64,000 bases of DNA from Flavobacteriaceae bacterium (lineage in GTDB: Bacteria; Bacteroidota; Bacteroidia; Flavobacteriales; Flavobacteriaceae), in NCBI GenBank assembly GCA_022428005.1, contig JAKMDI010000001.1, forward strand, positions 1-64,000. Direction: 5' to 3'. The position numbers and the translations under genes are program-made. The notes under the pieces were generated by a model. That model ran no database searches and had not been told where the DNA came from. It saw nothing but the letters and a program-made list of their open reading frames with translations. Of this stretch, positions 1-8,078 are shown piece after piece; position 1 is the stretch's first letter, and the number at the start of each line of letters is the position of its first letter.

Positions 1-165
1 GCCGAGTAGCTACGTCGGGAAGGGATAAGCACTGAAAGCATATAAGTGCGAAACCCATCACAAGATGAGATTTCTTTTAAGGGTCGTAGGAGACGACTAC
101 GTTGATAGGTCATAGGTGTAGAGGCAGCAATGTCTTAGCCGAGTGATACTAATTACCCGTAAGCC
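1..165 (+). rRNA. rrl: 23S ribosomal RNA, 3' end (partial)
   Basis: The first ~165 bases match the conserved 3' end of bacterial 23S rRNA: the helix 95-101 region including the tracts AAGTGCGAAACCCATCACAA and GCCGAGTGATACTAATTACC are recognisable. The 5' part lies before the window. The exact 3' end is approximate. A 5-bp hairpin AAGCC/GGCTT followed by T-rich sequence lies at about 161-181, but 5S follows, so it is more likely a processing structure than a full terminator. Confidence 0.93.
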
Positions 166-267
166 TATCGTAGGGCTTTTTCTTTCAAATTGCTTTTGAA
201 AATTCTTTATTTTATTTGTTTCTCAATTTGTCACAATATTATGTAGTGCATATACGCTACGAAAATT

Positions 268-376
268 AAGGTGGTTATAGCGATGGGGCTCACCTCTTCC
301 CTTACCGAACAGAGAAGTTAAGCCCATCAGCGCAGATGGTACTGCCATTTGGTGGGAGAGTATGTCACTGCCTTCC
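268..376 (+). rRNA. rrf: 5S ribosomal RNA
   Basis: The conserved 5S core is visible: GGTTATAGCGATGGGGCTCA near the 5' end, the CCGAACAGAGAAGTTAAGCC block and the GGTGGGAGAGTA segment. The ends pair as AAGGTGGT (268-275) with ACTGCCTT (367-374), giving the usual terminal helix. It sits about 100 bases after the 23S end as in a standard 16S-23S-5S operon. Ends may be off by a few bases. Confidence 0.93.
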
Positions 377-380
377 TCGA

Positions 381-414
381 GACCTCAACAGCAATGTTGG
401 GGTCTTTTTTTTTT
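381..414 (+). terminator. rRNA operon terminator
   Basis: A 10-bp stem GACCTCAACA (381-390) / TGTTGGGGTC (395-404, with a G-T pair) with a GCAA tetraloop is followed directly by ten T residues (405-414). It lies immediately after 5S, so it is the intrinsic terminator of the rRNA operon. Confidence 0.93.
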
Positions 415-442
415 CACTAGATTCTTACAAATTTTTAGACAA

Positions 443-474
443 AAAAAACAGTCCAAGGGAATGAACTGTTTTTT
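443..474. terminator. Bidirectional hairpin terminator
   Basis: A perfect 10-bp stem AAAAAACAGT (443-452) / ACTGTTTTTT (465-474) with a 12-base loop. Because the stem base is A-run/T-run it can act in both directions. It may back up the rRNA terminator or stop minus-strand transcription coming from the ZIP gene at 909-1622. Confidence 0.55.
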
Positions 475-551
475 AAAAAAATAATTATTACAGAAAATAT
501 ATGAAGGTTAAGACATATCAAATGGAATATTTAAAAATTTCTTTTGAAAAA

Positions 552-652
552 AAAGGGGTCTGACACTGTGTGGAGCAATTAAGAATTTATGTGTTTTCAA
601 TGAATTCACATAAGCAGTGTACCAAAAACTAAAACCAAGAATAGACCCCTTT
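552..652. repeat. Nested inverted-repeat element, about 100 bp
   Basis: The outer arms are AAAGGGGTCT (552-561) and AGACCCCTTT (643-652), a perfect 10-bp inverted repeat. Inside are two more arm pairs in nested order: ACACTG (563-568) / CAGTGT (615-620) and TTATGTG (587-593) / CACATAA (607-613). There is no ORF of note inside. The outer GGGGTCTGACA motif resembles sequences that border IS200-like/RAYT transposase genes, but no transposase is present, so this is at most a non-autonomous element or solo repeat. The identity is inferred; the arms themselves are seen directly. Confidence 0.5.
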
Positions 653-908
653 AAAAAACTATGTTTCAAAAGATAAAACTTTTTGTTGATGCAATTCAGA
701 CTTAGAATCGGATTCTTGTCTTGACTACTTTTAGAGCCAAATGTAAAGGGAGGTATAAAATTTGCTGTTTGAATCTTACATTAACATTATTGCTCAAAAT
801 TGACAATAATTATTGTCATATAATAACGTAAAGTAAATATTGGCACTAACAAATTAATATTTGGTAGTAATTAAGTAATAAGTGGAAATTTTGGTACTGA
901 TATTTTCC
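653..908. other. Non-coding stretch between rRNA operon and ZIP gene
   Basis: There is no convincing ORF on either strand. The stretch is very AT-rich and contains the 18-bp palindrome at 801-818 (listed separately) and three loose copies of a TATTGGCAC/TATTTGGTAGT-like phrase between about 838 and 900. Nothing else is recognisable. Confidence 0.5.
801..818. promoter_or_regulatory. Perfect 18-bp palindrome, possible metalloregulator site
   Basis: TGACAATAATTATTGTCA is identical to its own reverse complement. Arm composition resembles Fur/PerR/MntR-type operators (TGA-AAT...ATT-TCA), but spacing differs from the classical 7-1-7 Fur box. It lies 3' of the ZIP metal transporter gene (which reads away from it), so it cannot be that gene's promoter operator unless a different transcript exists. 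Function is unknown; it has no T tract and does not look like a terminator. Confidence 0.4.
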
Positions 909-1622
909 TTACATAAAATATGAAAGCACTATTGCTATAAGAATAACACTCAGTTTCCTTAAATTAAAGTTATGATTTTCAGTACTTTCAAATAATATTA
1001 TTGTGGAAATGTGTAAAAGCATCCCCACCACCCACGAAGTAATTTCCAAGTTGTACCAACTCAGACTTGGAATTAGGCCACTCAACAACATTCCCAAAGG
1101 GGTCATGATGCAAAATAGAAACAAAGCAGTCCATTTGTAAAAGACAGTAATGTTTGTTTTGTCAAGGATCAAATACAAAATTATACCGATTGGAATTTTG
1201 TGAATTAAAATTCCATAACTCAAAGAGTTACTTTCGGACAGCGGAATTCCCTCAACCACAGCATGAAGGCACAAACTAATCCAAAGAGTCATTTGAAAAT
1301 GTTGGGTGTCTTTATGATGAAAATGCCCGTGCTCTGCTCCTTTAGAGAAAAATTCAAGTACGATTTGAAATAATATCCCACCCATCACAAAAGGGGCGAT
1401 ATTCTTACCACCAGTAGAGAAAATTTCTGGCAGTAGTTCAAAAACGATTATCCCCAAAAGGAATGCTCCACTGAATGAAAGTATTAGCTTTAATCCAAGG
1501 TCTTTTACCAATGGAAAAAGTTTGGCAATAGCAATGCCCAACACTGCACCGAAAAAGGGCAGACTAAGATTTGATAATCCGACAAATAACATTTGGTGAT
1601 TTATATCTAATTGTAGCCTCAA
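909..1622 (-). CDS. ZIP family metal cation transporter
   Basis: A 237-residue, strongly hydrophobic protein with about seven or eight membrane segments, as in the ZIP/ZupT family that imports Zn2+ and other divalent metals. The TM4 signature is present as HAVVEG (His120, Glu124). The TM5 signature is HKIPIG (His141), where the usual HxxPEG glutamate is replaced by Ile145. A His-rich loop (H98, H100, H102, H103, H108) sits between TM3 and TM4, as is typical. The start could instead be Met11. It is divergent from the methyltransferase at 1653 with 30 bases between starts. Substrate cannot be told from sequence. Confidence 0.85.
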   Translation of the reverse strand: MRLQLDINHQMLFVGLSNLSLPFFGAVLGIAIAKLFPLVKDLGLKLILSFSGAFLLGIIVFELLPEIFSTGGKNIAPFVMGGILFQIVLEFFSKGAEHGHFHHKDTQHFQMTLWISLCLHAVVEGIPLSESNSLSYGILIHKIPIGIILYLILDKTNITVFYKWTALFLFCIMTPLGMLLSGLIPSLSWYNLEITSWVVGMLLHISTIILFESTENHNFNLRKLSVILIAIVLSYFM

Positions 1623-1652
1623 AAATAGTATTTTTAAACCGAACTACTTTGA

Positions 1653-2813
1653 ATGGAAGATAATTTTGAGATGTTGGCGAAGACCCTATACGGTTTGGAA
1701 CCAACTCTGGCTAAAGAGTTAAAAAACCTCGGTGCTACAGGCGTTTCGGTGGCCAACCGGTTGGTGAGGTTTACTGGGGACAAAGGATTTATGTACAAAG
1801 CCAATCTCTGCCTGAGAACGGCCATTAAAATCCTTAAACCACTACACGAATTTAGGGTTGTTAATGATAATGCTTTATATGACAGCATCTATCATTATGA
1901 TTGGAATACCATTTTAACTGTCGACAGCACCTTTGCAATAGACTGTGTAGTGAGTGGTAGTGTTTTCAATCACAGTCTCTTTGTGACCCAGCGTTGTAAA
2001 GACGCTATTGTGGACCGGTTTAGAAAAGATTTTGGAAAAAGACCTACCGTAGATACCCAACATCCTGATATCAGAATCCACCTTCATATTTTTAACGATA
2101 AATGCAGTATGTCGTTGGATACCTCAGGACGCTCGTTGCACCACAGAGGATATCGGTCCATAACAAACATTGCACCCATCAATGAAGTCCTGGCTGCGGG
2201 TATTATCAAATTATCGGGATGGGATGAAAGGAGGAACTTTTTGGACCCCATGTGTGGAAGTGGTACTTTCCTGATCGAGGCTGCAATGATGGCCTGTAAG
2301 ATTCCAGCCAATCTAAATCGCAATGAATTTGCTTTTGAAAAATGGAGCGATTGGGACGAGACACTTTTTGATAAAATAAAAACATCCCAGCTGAACAGGG
2401 TAGTGGCGCCAGAGGGAAAGATTTATGGATTTGACAAGGCTCCTTCCGCTTATGAAAAAACCCTTTTAAATATTAATAATGCGGGCTTGGAGGATTTTAT
2501 TAAGGTTAACAGGGCCAATTTTTTTAATTCCCAAAAGATTGAAGAAGGAGGACTTCACCTGATTACAAATCCGCCATATGGCGAGCGCCTGGAGGGGGAT
2601 ATCAACACCCTCTACCAGGATTTTGGAGATACCCTGAAAAGATCTTATACAGATACGGACGCATGGATCATCAGCGCCAATTTTGAGGCCCTGAAATTCG
2701 TGGGCTTGCGCCCGAGAAAAAAAATTAAACTTTTTAATGGAAAATTAGAAACACGTTTGTGTTATTTCCCTATTTATAAAGGCACTAAAAAACTCCATAA
2801 ACTAAAAAGTTAA
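1653..2813 (+). CDS. THUMP-domain class I SAM-dependent RNA methyltransferase (RlmL N-half/YpsC type)
   Basis: A 386-residue protein with an N-terminal ferredoxin-like plus THUMP RNA-binding region (about 1-165) and a Rossmann methyltransferase domain. Visible motifs are LDPMCGSGTFLIEA (SAM-binding motif I) and NPPYGERL (motif IV, the N6/N2 base-methylation NPPY). The family methylates the exocyclic amine of a guanine in 23S rRNA (m2G2445 in E. coli RlmL, whose C-terminal RlmK half is absent here). It acts in the cytoplasm. The first ATG is used; Met7 is an alternative. It is monocistronic, with the convergent DUF6048 gene 17 bases downstream. Confidence 0.88.
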   Translation: MEDNFEMLAKTLYGLEPTLAKELKNLGATGVSVANRLVRFTGDKGFMYKANLCLRTAIKILKPLHEFRVVNDNALYDSIYHYDWNTILTVDSTFAIDCVVSGSVFNHSLFVTQRCKDAIVDRFRKDFGKRPTVDTQHPDIRIHLHIFNDKCSMSLDTSGRSLHHRGYRSITNIAPINEVLAAGIIKLSGWDERRNFLDPMCGSGTFLIEAAMMACKIPANLNRNEFAFEKWSDWDETLFDKIKTSQLNRVVAPEGKIYGFDKAPSAYEKTLLNINNAGLEDFIKVNRANFFNSQKIEEGGLHLITNPPYGERLEGDINTLYQDFGDTLKRSYTDTDAWIISANFEALKFVGLRPRKKIKLFNGKLETRLCYFPIYKGTKKLHKLKS

Positions 2814-2830
2814 AGTCGGTAAAACCTAGG

Positions 2831-3580
2831 CTATAGTTTGACAGGAATCGCATAGGTAATCGTATAATTGAATCCTGCTCCCCAAACATTTTCATCTGTT
2901 TTTTTATTAAAACCAGGCAGGTGTAAATTATCAAAATTATCGGGTTGGGTATGATTCAGAAGCCTGTTGAGACGGAGACTAAATCCCATATAAAAGTTAT
3001 TAAACATCTTGACCTTGATTCCTGCTACTACCTCTAACCATCGGGCTTGAAGCTCATCGTGCTCTCTTATCTGATCTCCTTTTTTAATAATCTCGGAACC
3101 CCAAAAGTGATGTAATTGATAGGGTTCATATTCGTTCACCGTTTGCTTGTGGAAGCTGTTTCCCAAACGCATTCCCAAGAAAATTGCATTATTCATTCCT
3201 TTCCAATTCTCATACATATTGTAATCGAATCCAATTTTTAGATAGGAGCCAGAGGTGGTGAAATTGATACGTTCTGACTGTTGTGTTTTTTTTTCATTTC
3301 CCAATTCAACAGCACCATAAAACTCTGAAAAAAGTCTGATGTCTCCCACCAATTCCAAACCAAAAAAATCTTTGTCCATTTGCGCCATCACGGGTTTGGA
3401 AATATCAATTCCAAACCGAATGGTGTAGGGTTTCTTTTCTCTTTTTTTTAAGGTATCAATCGCCTTTTCAATCACATTTGTCTCTTGATCTAAAAGGACG
3501 GTTGGGCTTTGCTGAGCTTGAACCCAAATAATAGAAAATAGGAGACTAATGGTAAATAGCCAAATGCGAACTTTTTTCAT
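2831..3580 (-). CDS. DUF6048 family outer-membrane-like protein
   Basis: 249 residues with a clear Sec signal peptide (about 1-22, ending WVQAQ). The remainder is rich in alternating aromatic/hydrophobic strands and ends in VKL after a β-strand, as in small outer-membrane β-barrels. The sequence fits DUF6048, a Bacteroidota family of unknown role. Its start overlaps the end of the DUF6452 gene by 35 bases and it is last in the rlmD-DUF6452-DUF6048 unit, an arrangement I recall as common in Flavobacteriia. No function is assigned. Confidence 0.75.
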   Translation of the reverse strand: MKKVRIWLFTISLLFSIIWVQAQQSPTVLLDQETNVIEKAIDTLKKREKKPYTIRFGIDISKPVMAQMDKDFFGLELVGDIRLFSEFYGAVELGNEKKTQQSERINFTTSGSYLKIGFDYNMYENWKGMNNAIFLGMRLGNSFHKQTVNEYEPYQLHHFWGSEIIKKGDQIREHDELQARWLEVVAGIKVKMFNNFYMGFSLRLNRLLNHTQPDNFDNLHLPGFNKKTDENVWGAGFNYTITYAIPVKL

Positions 3581-4031
3581 CTGTTAGGGTATCTCTTATT
3601 TTTTCTATACTTTTTATCCAACCGTTGTTTCCTTGCGTTAGAATGTAGTGGAAAGGATTTTCCAAAACAAAAGTTGATCTATAGCCACAGGAACGGTTGA
3701 TGTAGGTGTCATATTGGGTGTGATTAAATTGAATGGAATCAGATAATAGGGTGGGGGATGCAGTGTGCAGGGTGAATTCATATTGTGTGAACTCAAAATT
3801 ATTCCTGAGTGGGATGGCCAAAGAGTCCCCAGAGAAAATTGAAAGCGTATCCTTTTCTTCAAACCCTCGGATAAGCAGTTGGTCTACAGCTTTTTTGGCC
3901 ATAGGGTCTTGATGATCTTTAAAAAGAACCACCAACCTTGCAGTCCCAGGGGTACCCTCTAAACAAATATCATCTTTCTCACAAGAAAAAAGCAGGACAA
4001 CAACAAAGAGAATTACGTTTCGAAGCGCCAT
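3546..4031 (-). CDS. DUF6452 family lipoprotein
   Basis: 161 residues beginning with a lipoprotein signal peptide whose lipobox is LFSC (Cys17), followed by CEKDD-type acidic residues. The body matches DUF6452 in length and in the early CLEGTPGTARL motif. It is probably anchored in the outer membrane, partnering with the overlapping DUF6048 barrel downstream. It starts 3 bases after the rlmD stop, so the three genes are cotranscribed and probably translationally coupled. Function unknown. Confidence 0.75.
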   Translation of the reverse strand: MALRNVILFVVVLLFSCEKDDICLEGTPGTARLVVLFKDHQDPMAKKAVDQLLIRGFEEKDTLSIFSGDSLAIPLRNNFEFTQYEFTLHTASPTLLSDSIQFNHTQYDTYINRSCGYRSTFVLENPFHYILTQGNNGWIKSIEKIRDTLTDEKSSHLAIYH

Positions 4032-4034
4032 GGG

Positions 4035-5441
4035 TCAAATCTTCTCTAAAAGTACGACATTTTCGACATGTTGGGTTTGGGGAAACATATCTATTGCTTT
4101 TGTGCGTGACATTCGGTAATGTTCTTTCATCAGATTTAGGTCCCGAGCTTGGGTGGCATTATTACAACTAACGTACACTATTTTCCTTGGACTCAAAGCC
4201 AGTAACTGCTGAATCACCTCCGGATGCATGCCGTTTCGGGGTGGATCGGTGATTACCACATCTGCTTGGCCATATTGGTTGATGAATTCTGGATTGAATA
4301 CCTTGCGCATATCACCGACTTCAAAATAAGCATTTTCAATTCCATTTTCTTTGGCATTAATTTTTGCTGCATGAACAGCATCGGGTACGGACTCAATTCC
4401 AATCACTTTTTTACAGTCTTTGGCAATGAATTGCGCTATAGTTCCCGTGCCTGTATACAGATCATAGACTACCTCACTTCCTTTGAGTGCAGCAAACTCT
4501 CTTGTGATTTTATAAAGTTCGTAGGCCTGTTCTGTGTTGGTTTGAAAAAAAGATTTGGCATTTATTTTAAATTTTAACCCTTCCATATCTTCGACAATAA
4601 AATTGGTACCGTGATAACAGAAGATTTCTTGATCATAAAGCGTGTCGTTGGCTTTTTCATTGATGCAATAGAGCAGTGATTTGACATCAAATTTTTCCAA
4701 TATGGCTTCCATAAGGGCTTCCCTTTTGGTTTTATCTTCCTTATAAAACTGAATCAGCACCATAAATTCATCCCTGTTAGAGTTTCTAATCATCAAGGTT
4801 CTGAGAAATCCCGATCTTGTTTTAGGATTAAAAAACTCCAAGTTGTTTTTTAGGGCAAATGTCTTGATGAAGTTTCTGATTTTGTTGGCGGGTTCGGGTT
4901 GTAAATGACACTCTTTTATGTCGACGACTTTATCCCACATTCCGGCTTTGTGAAACCCTAAACCTCTTTTTTCAATTTCGGAGGTTTTGTCTATTATCTC
5001 ATCGCTGGTCAGCCAGCGCTGACTGGAAAAACTGTATTCCATTTTGTTGCGATAGAAATAATTTTTTGATGCCGGTATTATTTTCTCTATTTCAGGCAAT
5101 GCCATAGCTGACATATGGGTGAGGTTGTGCGTTATTTCCTTTTGTTTGAATTTCAGTTGTGCTTCATAGGTCAAATTCTGCCACTTACAGCCCCCACATA
5201 CCCCAAAATGGGAACATACTGGAGTGTCTCTGTCGTCAGACGGACGATTGATCTCAATCAATTTAGCTTCGAAATAACCACGTCTTTTCTTAAAAGTCTC
5301 TACACAAATTTGATCCCCGGGAACAACACCCGATACAAAAATCACCTTGCCGTCATCCGATTTTACTACCCCTTTTCCCTTTTGGTTGATGTCGACCACT
5401 TCTAGATCTTCATATCGCTCTGGAATGAATTTTTTTGCCAT
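4035..5441 (-). CDS. rlmD: 23S rRNA (uracil-1939-C5)-methyltransferase RlmD
   Basis: A 468-residue cytoplasmic enzyme that methylates C5 of U1939 in 23S rRNA. It has an N-terminal TRAM domain (about 8-65), a 4Fe-4S ligand set C76-x5-C82-x2-C85 with a further Cys around the CHLQP segment, and a C-terminal SAM methyltransferase domain with DLYTGTGTIAQ, TDPPRNG and the catalytic YVSCNN cysteine. I chose ATG 5441 (MAKKF) rather than the upstream start at 5495, since the extra 18 residues lack family character. It is the first gene of the unit with DUF6452 and DUF6048. Confidence 0.93.
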   Translation of the reverse strand: MAKKFIPERYEDLEVVDINQKGKGVVKSDDGKVIFVSGVVPGDQICVETFKKRRGYFEAKLIEINRPSDDRDTPVCSHFGVCGGCKWQNLTYEAQLKFKQKEITHNLTHMSAMALPEIEKIIPASKNYFYRNKMEYSFSSQRWLTSDEIIDKTSEIEKRGLGFHKAGMWDKVVDIKECHLQPEPANKIRNFIKTFALKNNLEFFNPKTRSGFLRTLMIRNSNRDEFMVLIQFYKEDKTKREALMEAILEKFDVKSLLYCINEKANDTLYDQEIFCYHGTNFIVEDMEGLKFKINAKSFFQTNTEQAYELYKITREFAALKGSEVVYDLYTGTGTIAQFIAKDCKKVIGIESVPDAVHAAKINAKENGIENAYFEVGDMRKVFNPEFINQYGQADVVITDPPRNGMHPEVIQQLLALSPRKIVYVSCNNATQARDLNLMKEHYRMSRTKAIDMFPQTQHVENVVLLEKI

Positions 5442-5609
5442 GTTGCAAAAATAGTATTGTTTTTTTACCCATATCTCAGATTTTGAATAAACCATTGCTC
5501 AATACTTCATTTATTTTTCCGCAGGGCATTTAAACGTTATTAAAGTGGAATTATATTCTTATTTTTACGAAAAATTTGTTGACAATAATAAGTTTAACAT
5601 AGCTGTAGA

Positions 5610-6899
5610 ATGGAAACCACAGAAAAATCACTTCAGGATTATTATTTGGATTTAGAGGCAAAACACGGGGCCCACGACTATCACCCCCTTCCTGTTGTTT
5701 TGGCCAAAGGGTCGGGAGTTTTTTTGTGGGATGTTGAAGGAAAAAAATACTACGACTTTTTATCTGCCTACTCTGCTGTAAATCAAGGTCATTGTCATCC
5801 TTCAATTATTGAAGCGATGAAAGAGCAGGCGGAAACTTTGACATTGACCTCTCGTGCTTTTCACAACAATAAGCTGGGTGCCTATATGAAGTACATCACA
5901 GAATACTTTGGATTTGAAAAAGTACTTTGTATGAACACTGGGGCCGAAGGAGTAGAGACCGCCATTAAGATAGCCCGAAAATGGGGATATCAAAAAAAAG
6001 GGGTCGCTGAAAATAATGCGCAAATTATTGTCTGCAACAATAATTTCCACGGTCGTACCTCAACCATTATCTCATTTTCGACAGATCCCAATTCAAAAGG
6101 CGATTTTGGTCCTTATGCAACAGGTTTTATTCACGTACCTTACGATGATATAGAAGCCCTTGAAGCGGTATTGGAGACCAATCCTAATGTCGTTGGTTTT
6201 CTGGTAGAACCCATTCAGGGAGAGGCGGGTGTCTATACCCCCGCCGAGGACTTTATCAAACGGGCAAAAGCTCTGTGCTCTGAGTATAACGTATTGTTGA
6301 TCACCGATGAAATACAGACTGGTATAGGAAGGACAGGTTCTCTTCTCGCTGTTTGTGGTAATTGTGATTGCCAGCATGCCTGTGAGCAACAAGCGGAAAC
6401 TTATGTTCGTCCCGATATGTTGATCTTAGGTAAGGCCATCAGTGGTGGCACTTATCCTGTTTCTGCAGTACTCTCTGACGCTACTGTTATGGACGTAATT
6501 CAACCCGGGCAGCACGGAAGTACTTTTGGGGGGAATCCCTTGGCAGTATCGATAGCCAAAAAGGCCTTACAAGTTGTGTTAGAGGAGAATTTGGCACAGA
6601 ATGCCAGACGTTTGGGAGTTATTTTCAGGGAGGAAATGAACCGTTACATATCTACAAGTAAGATTGTAAAACTGGTGAGGGGTAAAGGTTTACTCAATGC
6701 GATCGTAATCAACGATGACCCTGAAAGTGATACGGCATGGAATATTTGTTTAAAATTGAGAGACAATGGTCTTTTGGCAAAACCCACCCATGGCAATATT
6801 ATTCGTTTTGCACCCCCATTGGTAATGACAGAGGAGCAACTCAGGGATTGTATATCCATCATTATAAAAACCCTTGAAACCTTTGAGAGCCACGCTTAG
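5610..6899 (+). CDS. rocD: Ornithine--oxo-acid aminotransferase
   Basis: A 429-residue class III PLP aminotransferase that converts ornithine plus 2-oxoglutarate to glutamate semialdehyde plus glutamate in arginine/proline metabolism. PLP-binding Asp233 (ITDEIQTG) and Schiff-base Lys275 (LILGKAISGG) are present, as is the HGRT phosphate-binding segment. Between GRTG and RPDMLILGK there is a Cys-rich insert, C249-x2-C252-x-C254-x3-C258, absent from the classical human and Bacillus enzymes; I believe it recurs in Bacteroidota homologues. The cysteine desulfurase gene follows 29 bases later on the same strand. Confidence 0.92.
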   Translation: METTEKSLQDYYLDLEAKHGAHDYHPLPVVLAKGSGVFLWDVEGKKYYDFLSAYSAVNQGHCHPSIIEAMKEQAETLTLTSRAFHNNKLGAYMKYITEYFGFEKVLCMNTGAEGVETAIKIARKWGYQKKGVAENNAQIIVCNNNFHGRTSTIISFSTDPNSKGDFGPYATGFIHVPYDDIEALEAVLETNPNVVGFLVEPIQGEAGVYTPAEDFIKRAKALCSEYNVLLITDEIQTGIGRTGSLLAVCGNCDCQHACEQQAETYVRPDMLILGKAISGGTYPVSAVLSDATVMDVIQPGQHGSTFGGNPLAVSIAKKALQVVLEENLAQNARRLGVIFREEMNRYISTSKIVKLVRGKGLLNAIVINDDPESDTAWNICLKLRDNGLLAKPTHGNIIRFAPPLVMTEEQLRDCISIIIKTLETFESHA

Positions 6900-6928
6900 G
6901 TTTGGTTATTTAAATTCGAAATAGAGTC

Positions 6929-8065
6929 ATGAAAGTTTATTTCGACAACGCGGCCACAACACCTATTCGAAAGGAAGTCATAGATTTAATGTCCCAAAGC
7001 TTGGAGACAAGTTTTGGAAATCCTTCTTCGACCCACGCTTATGGAAGAAGTGCCAAATCGGCTTTGGAGACAGCCCGTAAAAGTATCGCCAAAGAGATGA
7101 ACTGTGCTCCCCAGGAAATTATATTTACCTCAGGGGGAACCGAATCAGACAATATGATCTTGCGCTGTGCCGTTAAAGATCTTAATGTAAAAACAATCAT
7201 TTCCTCTAAGATTGAGCATCACGCTGTATTACACGCCTTGGATGAATTAGAAGACAATGGTGTAAAGGTTGAGTACATAGCTCTGGATGAATACGGTTCC
7301 CCAAAGCTTGACGATTTAAAGCGTTTATTGCAAAAAGATGATTCCATTAAACTGGTAAGCTTAATGCACGTCAACAATGAAATAGGTAATTTATTGGATT
7401 TGGATCAGGTGGGAGAACTTTGCCAGGCGCACGGTGCTTTTTTCCATACCGATGCGGTTCAAGGTGTTGGACATTTTAGTTTTGATCTAAAATCCCAACC
7501 CATTGATTTTTTAACTGCCGCTGCCCATAAATTCCACGGTCCAAAGGGTATTGGTTTTGCTTACATAAAGAAAAACTCTGGAATGCACTCTTTTATCGTT
7601 GGTGGACCTCAAGAAAGGGGCTTACGCGCCGGAACCGAATCTCTTCACAACATAGTAGGCATGCAAAAAGCTATTGAAATTGCCTATGAGAAGTTGGAGG
7701 AGGAAAGACAATTTATTTTAGATCTAAAAAAATACTTTATTGAAAATTTAAAGGGACTGTTTCCCGAAGTTCATTTCAACGGCCTGTCAGAAAATTTGGA
7801 AAAAAGTACCTATACTCTTGTCAATGTTGCGCTTCCAATAGATTCGTCCAAAGCAGCTTTGCTGAGTTTCCATATGGATTTAAAAGGAATTGCTTGTTCT
7901 AAAGGGAGTGCCTGCCAATCTGGAGCAGCGGAGGGTTCTCATGTTTTATCAGTTCTTCACAGGCCCGAAGACGTAAAAAAATTACCCTCTCTTAGGTTTT
8001 CGTTTTCATCGTTCAACACCCATGCGGAGGTGGACTATGTGATAAAGACCCTTTCAGAATTCTAA
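6929..8065 (+). CDS. Cysteine desulfurase (class V aminotransferase, NifS/IscS type)
   Basis: A 378-residue PLP enzyme that takes sulfur from cysteine for Fe-S clusters or tRNA thiolation. It carries FDNAATTP at the N-terminus, the HNNEIG-like VNNEIGNL segment, TDAVQGVGH, the PLP lysine in AAAHKFHGPKG, and the catalytic cysteine loop SKGSACQSG, which fits the long mobile-loop IscS/NifS class rather than SufS. No isc or suf scaffold genes are next to it, so the pathway is not fixed by context. The first ATG gives a family-like N-terminus. Confidence 0.92.
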   Translation: MKVYFDNAATTPIRKEVIDLMSQSLETSFGNPSSTHAYGRSAKSALETARKSIAKEMNCAPQEIIFTSGGTESDNMILRCAVKDLNVKTIISSKIEHHAVLHALDELEDNGVKVEYIALDEYGSPKLDDLKRLLQKDDSIKLVSLMHVNNEIGNLLDLDQVGELCQAHGAFFHTDAVQGVGHFSFDLKSQPIDFLTAAAHKFHGPKGIGFAYIKKNSGMHSFIVGGPQERGLRAGTESLHNIVGMQKAIEIAYEKLEEERQFILDLKKYFIENLKGLFPEVHFNGLSENLEKSTYTLVNVALPIDSSKAALLSFHMDLKGIACSKGSACQSGAAEGSHVLSVLHRPEDVKKLPSLRFSFSSFNTHAEVDYVIKTLSEF

Positions 8066-8078
8066 AACCTAAGTTTTC

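Noticed and set aside
4224-4577. 117-codon plus-strand ORF inside rlmD
   Set aside because: It is antisense to a well-conserved methyltransferase, has no recognisable domain and no promoter; it is a shadow of the real gene.
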